Shown one piece after another: positions 30,267-34,627 of a DNA stretch of 34,627 bases. A model generated the notes under the pieces. It was given only the letters and a program-made list of their open reading frames with translations, searched no databases and was not told where the DNA came from. Position numbers and translations under genes: made by a program. The DNA is taken from NCBI RefSeq assembly GCF_000428145.1, contig NZ_ATZJ01000046.1, positions 1 through 34,627 of the forward strand, given 5' to 3'. The DNA is from Chitinilyticum litopenaei DSM 21440 (GTDB taxonomy: Bacteria; Pseudomonadota; Gammaproteobacteria; Burkholderiales; Chitinibacteraceae). Numbering within the stretch: the stretch's first letter is position 1; each line of letters opens with the position of its first letter.

Positions 30267-31589
30267 ATGTGGTTCAGTAGCGACAAGCTCATCACCCATC
30301 TGCACTCCGCCGCCGAGGCCGCCCTGCGGGGCGAGCCTGCACGCTAGCGGCTCGAGGGGCGCAGCCGCTGGCAGGAACTGGGCGAAAAGCTGCAGCACAG
30401 CTGGGACAGGGTGCTGCACCGCCATTCGGAGCTGGAAGCACAGCAGCAAGCGCTGCAGCAGGAGCTTCGCCAGGCGCAGCAGCAGCTGGAGCACAGAAGC
30501 CAGGAGCTGGCGCAACTCGAACAGCGCTTCGAGCTGGTCAACCGCGCCACCAGCGAAGGCTTGTGGGACATGACGGTGGTGGCCGGCGACCCGCTCAATC
30601 CCGCCAATCGCTTCTGGTGGTCGGCGGGATTTCGCAAGTTGCTGGGCTTCAGCAATGCCGGCGAGTTCCCGGATGTGCTGGGCAGCTGGGCCAACCGCCT
30701 GCACCCGGACGACAAGGAGCGCGTGCTGGCGGCTTTCGCCGCGCACCTGCAGGATCGCAGCGGACGCACGCCGTACAACATCGAATATCGCCTGCAGTGC
30801 CGCGACGGCGCTTACCGCCGGTTCCGCGCGCGCGGGGAAACGCTGCGCGACGCTGCCGGCACGCCACTGCGGGTCGCCGGCGCCCTGCTCGACATCAGCA
30901 CGGAGCGACTGGCGGCGGCCGATCTGGAGCGGATGCTGGCCCGCTTCGAGCTGGGCAGCGAAATGCTGGCCGAAGGGCTGTGGGACATGGAGGTCGACGC
31001 CGGCAATCCGGTCAGTCCGCACAATGCTTTCTGGTGGTCCGCACAATTCCGGCACTTGCTGGGTTTCAGTAACCAGCAGGACTTTCCGGACGTGCTGGAC
31101 AGCTGGGCCAGCCGCCTGCATCCGGACGACAAGCTGCGCGTGCTCGACGCCTTTGCCGCCCACCTCAACGACCGCAGCGGCAAAACGCCGTATGACATCG
31201 AGTACCGGCTGCAATGCAAGGACAACAGCTACCGCTGGTTCCGCGCGCGCGGGCAAACCCGGCGCAGCGCCGATGGCACACCGCTGCGCGTGGTGGGAGC
31301 GCTGATCGACATTGATGCGGAAAAACGCAGCGAGGCGCTCAGCGCCGAAAGCGTGCAGCGCCAGCAGCTGGAAAGCAGCCTCACCGAAATCGCCGCCATC
31401 GTCGGCACCATCCAGTCGATTGCCGATCAGACCAATCTGCTGGCGCTCAATGCAGCCATCGAAGCGGCGCGCGCCGGCGAAACCGGCCGGGGCTTTGCCG
31501 TGGTCGCCGACGAAGTGCGCAAGCTGGCCGAGCGCACCCGCGACGCGACACAGCGAGTCAGCACACTGGTACTGCAACGCAGCAGCTGA
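30267..31589 (+). pseudogene. Soluble double-PAS methyl-accepting chemotaxis protein with in-frame TAG
   Basis: From the ATG at 30267 the frame gives MWFSSDKLITHLHSAAEAAL, then a TAG at codon 27 (30345-30347), then continues for 413 codons. Order: Gln/Glu-rich coiled coil (about codons 48-85), two PAS_3/PAC domains (about 86-210 and 227-350), then a short MCP signalling tip (IQSIADQTNLLALNAAIEAA, followed by GETGRGFAVVADEVRKLAER; about 380-425), ending soon after in VLQRSS. No membrane segment or HAMP domain is present, so the receptor is cytoplasmic. The signalling part is only the hairpin tip, far shorter than usual. Either the TAG disables it, or translation restarts, for example at GTG 30411, giving 392 residues that keep all domains. 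Confidence 0.8.
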
Positions 31590-31684
31590 TCGTTGGAACA
31601 ACACCGCCCGGGCGTATCCGGCCAATACGGGCATGGCTCGCGCCAGGGCAGTGTCCAGGATCAGCAGCCATGCCCGCCCCCGAT

Positions 31685-31801
31685 TATTGATCCGACCCTC
31701 TGATGTTTTTACTCGCAGGAGCGCGCTTGCTCGCGATCAGCAATGCTTCGCAAACAAGCGCGCTCCTACGGAAATTCAAACGTCCGAGGGGCGGATCAAT
31801 A
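31685..31801. repeat. 117-bp element with nested inverted repeats
   Basis: The ends are TATTGATCCG (31685-31694) and its complement CGGATCAATA (31792-31801), extended inward by imperfect GACCCTC/GAGGGGC. Inside, AGGAGCGCGCTTG (31718-31730) is matched by CAAGCGCGCTCCT (31756-31768). The inner arms resemble the GTAGGAGCGCGCTTGC-type REP known from Pseudomonas. No open frame. Confidence 0.8.
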
Positions 31802-31907
31802 GGTAGCTACCTCAGCAAAGAACATTCGACATTCGTCATTCCCGCGAAAGCGGGAAGCCCCGTGGGACGCCGGCATGACGACGTGCTGAGCTGGCTGCCT
31901 AATCAGG
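31802..31907. repeat. MITE of the CCTGATTAG family, left end lost
   Basis: The right end is CCTAATCAGG (31898-31907). The left side starts only at GGTAGCTACCTCAGC, because the first bases of the terminal repeat are replaced by the end of the neighbouring element. It holds REP palindromes ATTCCCGC-GAAA-GCGGGAA and a degenerate partner (ACGCCGGCATGACGA). Confidence 0.7.
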
Positions 31908-31943
31908 TCCCCGCAGGCCTGCCGGAGAGCCCCCCCAGGCATC

Positions 31944-32750
31944 TCAGTCCAGCAAGCGTGCATAAAACCCCGGTTCGTCCAGTACCGTGTGATGGTCGGC
32001 GGCAGGATAGCGGAGGATGTGCGCGACGCCGGGCGCAAAGGCCTGCGCCAGTGTTTCGGCATGCTCCGGCGGCACAAGCTGATCGCGCCCGGCGATGACG
32101 ATGCGGGTCGGGGCGGTAATCCGCGGCGCATAGCGCCAGGACTCATATTTGTCACGCAGCAGCAGGCTGACCGGGAACAGCGGATAACGCGCCTGTGCGA
32201 CGCGTTCGATGCTGTCATACGGCGTGATCAGCACCAGTTTGTCCACGGCGGCGCTGGCCGCCAGACGCACGGCAATGCCGCTGCCCAGGCTGCGGCCGAT
32301 CACGCTCACCTGGGGATGACGGGCCCGGACATGGCGGTACAGCGCCAGCGCATCGGCGTGCAAGTCGGCCTCGCGCGGCGCGCCGGCACTGCCGCCGTAG
32401 CCACGGTAGTGCAGCATGTAGATGGCGCGATCCGGGAAGGCGGCGGCATAGTCGGGCAAGGTCTGCGCGACATCTTCGGCATTGCCGCCGAAATAGACGA
32501 TGGCCGCCGCGCCCGATGCCTCGCGCGCCGAGACATTCAGCCGCACACCGCCACTATCCAGTTGCAGCCGAGACTGCGGATCGGGCAAGGCGGCGGTCGG
32601 GTGGTAGAGCAGCCCATCCTGCGCCAGATACAGACCCAGACAGGCCAGCAGGTAGACGGCCAGCGCGATGCGCAGGCCGGATAACAGCAGGCGGCGCAGG
32701 AGGCCCCGGCGTGCCGGCGTCATGGCTCGGTGGGCGTGCTGCTCCGCCAT
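31944..32750 (-). CDS. Membrane-anchored alpha/beta hydrolase
   Basis: 268 residues. One N-terminal membrane segment (about residues 20-45) precedes a serine hydrolase domain of the ABHD13/BEM46-like type. Marks are YLAQDGLLYHP, HYRGYGGSAGAPREADLHAD, the nucleophile Ser in VIGRSLGSGIAVRLA (about 153), the acid in VIAGRDQLVPPEHAETLA and the His in PAADHHTVLDEPG. The substrate is unknown; the domain may face the periplasm. The gene begins eight bases after the chitinase stop, so the two are co-transcribed. The ATG has no strong ribosome binding site; a second ATG nine codons on is possible. Confidence 0.87.
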   Translation of the reverse strand: MAEQHAHRAMTPARRGLLRRLLLSGLRIALAVYLLACLGLYLAQDGLLYHPTAALPDPQSRLQLDSGGVRLNVSAREASGAAAIVYFGGNAEDVAQTLPDYAAAFPDRAIYMLHYRGYGGSAGAPREADLHADALALYRHVRARHPQVSVIGRSLGSGIAVRLAASAAVDKLVLITPYDSIERVAQARYPLFPVSLLLRDKYESWRYAPRITAPTRIVIAGRDQLVPPEHAETLAQAFAPGVAHILRYPAADHHTVLDEPGFYARLLD

Positions 32751-32758
32751 GCGTCGCG

Positions 32759-33826
32759 TCAGGCCAGCTGCTCAGCCAGCGTGGCGAGCAGCTCGCCGGT
32801 GGCATCTTCGCCCAGCTCCCAGAAGAACACACCAGCAAGATCGCGCGCGGCGGCGTAGCGGCATTTCCAGCGCAGCGATTCCGGATCGTCGTAGCTGATG
32901 AAATGCTCGCCATCGAACAGCCAGGGCGCCTTGGCATCCTCATCCCAATAGCGGGTATAGCGCCCGGAGGGAATCAGCTCTTTGGCTATGGACGTATACG
33001 GGTGCGCGGTATTGCTTTTTGGCGTTCCCGGGTTGCCATGGCCGCCGAAGGCGGGATCGACACCGTGCAGGCCGCGTCCGTAAAACGCGCAGCCCAGCAC
33101 CATTTTGCTGGCCGGTACGCCGTTTTTCACGAACAGTTCGATACCGTCGGCAGCACTCCAGCCTTCCGGGTCGCGGCGGCTGCCGTACAAGGCCGTGTGA
33201 TGGCCCGCCTGCGTGGCCCAGCCGTTGTAGAGGTCGTAGCTCATCATGTTGACCAGATCGAGCTGTTTCGCCACGGCGGCGATTTCGACGCCGTCAAGGT
33301 AGTACTGGCCGATGCCGACCGCCGCAGTGAGCAGATAGCGTTCGGCGCCCGTGCGGCCCTCGGCGTCGGATTGCGCATCCAGGCGCTCGCGCAGGGCGGC
33401 GAGCATCAGCGTGAAATTCTGCTGGTCTTCCGGGCGGGCCTTGATGCCGGCCATGTCGTTGGACGGGTATTCCCAGTCCATGTCGATGCCGTCGAAGCCA
33501 CGCTCGAGCATGAAGGAGACGGCCGAATCGGCAAAGCGCGCCCGGCTTTCCGCGGTCAGCGCCGCGTCGGAAAAACCGTCGGCAGTCCAGCCGCCCACCG
33601 AGATCAGCGTTTTCAGCGCCGGATTGCGGCTTTTCAGCGCCGGCAGCGCGCGGCAATGCGCCTCGCGCGCGTCCACCTCCCCCGCCGGCTGCGGGGCAAA
33701 CACCACTTCGCCGTCGACCACCTGCGCAAAGGCATAACAGAGGTGGGTGAGCATTTCGGCGGGAATCGCGGCCACATCCAGCGTGCGATAACCGGCGACA
33801 TAGGCCAGCAGTACGGGTTTGCGCAT
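32759..33826 (-). CDS. Glycoside hydrolase family 18 chitinase-like protein
   Basis: 355 residues covering one GH18 TIM barrel. The catalytic motif DGIDMDWEYP (about 113-122) fits DxxDxDxE, with Glu120 as acid. SxGG appears as LISVGGWT, and LVNMMSYDLYNGW and the C-terminal AGVFFWELGED supply the other substrate-binding strands. GH18 enzymes cleave beta-1,4-linked GlcNAc polymers. There is no signal peptide (MRKPVLLAYVAGYRTLD starts directly with the first barrel strand) and no chitin-binding domain, so it may act on imported oligomers or leave the cell by a non-Sec route. GAGAAG precedes the ATG. It is the first gene of a two-gene unit with the hydrolase. Confidence 0.92.
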   Translation of the reverse strand: MRKPVLLAYVAGYRTLDVAAIPAEMLTHLCYAFAQVVDGEVVFAPQPAGEVDAREAHCRALPALKSRNPALKTLISVGGWTADGFSDAALTAESRARFADSAVSFMLERGFDGIDMDWEYPSNDMAGIKARPEDQQNFTLMLAALRERLDAQSDAEGRTGAERYLLTAAVGIGQYYLDGVEIAAVAKQLDLVNMMSYDLYNGWATQAGHHTALYGSRRDPEGWSAADGIELFVKNGVPASKMVLGCAFYGRGLHGVDPAFGGHGNPGTPKSNTAHPYTSIAKELIPSGRYTRYWDEDAKAPWLFDGEHFISYDDPESLRWKCRYAAARDLAGVFFWELGEDATGELLATLAEQLA

Positions 33827-34337
33827 AAGGCTTCTCGTCTATCGGGTGGAACAAGCGGCCATCGTAGCCCGCAGCGTCGCCGGTGCAAAGGCGCATTTGC
33901 CACAGGGCGGGCAAGTGCGCAAATCGGGACAAGTTTGACTGGCCGCAGCGCCGTGGAAGAGGCTAGGTTCTGTTGACGTTTTGTTTGCGTTCCCGCTGGA
34001 GCGATTTTTGCGCCGAATCAAGGCGTTGCGAGCGTCGCATAACCGGTTATGTCAGTGAAGCAACTACGCGGAGTCGGCGCAAAAAGCGCCCAGCCCGCCG
34101 GGTTTGGCTGTTTTTTGCCTGACACGGCGTTGCATAGCCCTTGCATGGAATGACCATGCGGCGGGCTTCGCGCCTTGTTTCAGGCCAAAAACAGCACAAA
34201 CGGGCTGCGCAAACAAAACGTCAACAGAACCTAACAGGCTGTTCGGCATTGACAGCCTGGGCTGGTTTCTCTGCGTCTTTGCGTCTCAGACTTGGGTTTT
34301 GTGCCACGGGGAACAGCTGGCCGAGGCTTGCGGCCTG
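33827..34337. other. Intergenic region with MITE and CTCTGCG repeat
   Basis: About 510 bases without a gene. It holds the MITE at 33964-34233 and, at about 34268-34296, a CTCTGCGTCTTTGCGTCTCAG stretch of the same scattered repeat type as at 8500-8611, represented here by its CTCTGCGTCTTTGCG core. Confidence 0.65.
33964..34233. mobile_element. 270-bp MITE with 26-bp perfect terminal inverted repeats
   Basis: TAGGTTCTGTTGACGTTTTG and the next six bases (33964-33989) are repeated exactly in inverse at 34208-34233. The outermost TA on both sides could be a TA target duplication as made by IS630/mariner-type transposases. A subterminal inverted repeat, GCGATTTTTGCGCCGA (34001-34016), pairs with 34074-34089 at 15 of 16 positions. 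There is no credible coding sequence. Confidence 0.85.
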
Positions 34338-34627
34338 CTAGTGCTCTGAGCGCAACGAATCTTTAGCTTTCGCAACCTTTTCCAATATCGCAGATGACGT
34401 CGCGGTCCAGCGGTAAGGCTTGGGGGTGGCGTTGCGCTGCTCAAGGTAGCGCGCAATGGTTTCCTCCAGCTCCCCGACGCTGCGAAACACACCCCGGCGC
34501 AGCTGGTCATCGGTCAGGTCGCGAAAAAAACGCTCGACCAGATTCAGCCAGGACGCACTGGTCGGAGTGAAGTGCAGATGGATGCGCGGATTTTTGGCCA
34601 GCCACTCCCGCACCTGCGGGTGCTTGT
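34338..34627 (-). CDS. IS630-family transposase, C-terminal part (runs off window)
   Basis: The last 96 residues of a DDE_3 (IS630-type) transposase, entering from the right edge as KHPQVREWLAKNPRIHLHFT. The block TPTSASWLNLVERFFRDLT contains the conserved catalytic Glu of the family. The tail YLEQRNATPKPYRWTATSSA is typical and ends EH-TAG. The N-terminal part with the two Asp residues lies outside the window, so completeness cannot be judged. A 270-bp MITE of possible IS630 type lies about 100 bases downstream. Confidence 0.88.
   Translation of the reverse strand, partial: KHPQVREWLAKNPRIHLHFTPTSASWLNLVERFFRDLTDDQLRRGVFRSVGELEETIARYLEQRNATPKPYRWTATSSAILEKVAKAKDSLRSEH

Larger units (their letters stand above)
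31590..31943. other. Intergenic region filled by two repeat elements
   Basis: About 355 bases with no gene. It contains the inverted-repeat element at 31685-31801 joined directly to a truncated MITE at 31802-31907. Confidence 0.7.

Overview
The window looks like a GC-rich betaproteobacterial chromosome, probably order Neisseriales and perhaps a chitin-degrading genus. The grounds are the rsx/rnf plus nth neighbourhood, folD, pyrD, sbcB, a Pro-Arg-His tRNA cluster, a GH18 chitinase and REP-type repeats. This placement is inference from gene content, not from a search.

Layout. 1-1140: the start of an IS1595-type element that cuts a DUF418 membrane-protein gene, plus the TetR regulator of that gene. 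1470-5400: small secreted or unknown proteins, a DUF4124 protein, a very long perfect palindrome and a four-repeat DUF4397 lipoprotein. 5560-7540: a second TetR regulator, nth and a DUF1415 gene. 7730-14690 (minus strand): the complete Rsx/Rnf electron-transport operon in the order A-B-C-hydrolase-D-G-E. It carries a small alpha/beta hydrolase gene between rsxC and rsxD, repeat-filled gaps after rsxA and rsxG, and a long repetitive tail on RsxC. 14843-16724: folD-pyrD. 16848-17194: tRNA-Pro(UGG), tRNA-Arg(UCU), tRNA-His(GUG) and a terminator. 17249-18403: two unrecognised genes. 18567-20427: an hsdM relic and a hipBA toxin-antitoxin pair. 21298-23299: a metallo-beta-lactamase-fold lipoprotein divergent from a LysR regulator. 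23554-25499: a small membrane protein and sbcB. 25655-26974: a complete IS5-type element with a frameshifted transposase. 27012-29649: SUKH-like, AraC-type, DUF6506, membrane and small exported proteins. 30267-31589: a soluble double-PAS chemoreceptor gene with an in-frame TAG near its start. 31944-33826: GH18 chitinase and membrane-anchored hydrolase. 33964-34627: a MITE and the 3' end of an IS630-type transposase.

The most unusual content is between the genes. One family of short elements has ends matching the IS1595-type element at the window edge, internal REP palindromes and 8-bp target duplications, so it looks like a MITE family that element could mobilise. A second, unrelated family of about 45-nt imperfect palindromes has a fixed plan: a GGTAT/ATACC outer stem, about 10 nt on each side, an inner CC/GG stem and a loop. 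It recurs at least six times, always between genes and often just after a stop codon. I do not recognise it as a named element.

I see no CRISPR array, prophage or complete new defence system. hipBA, the hsdM relic, the SUKH-like gene and several insertion sequences nevertheless mark 18.5-27.4 kb as accessory DNA.
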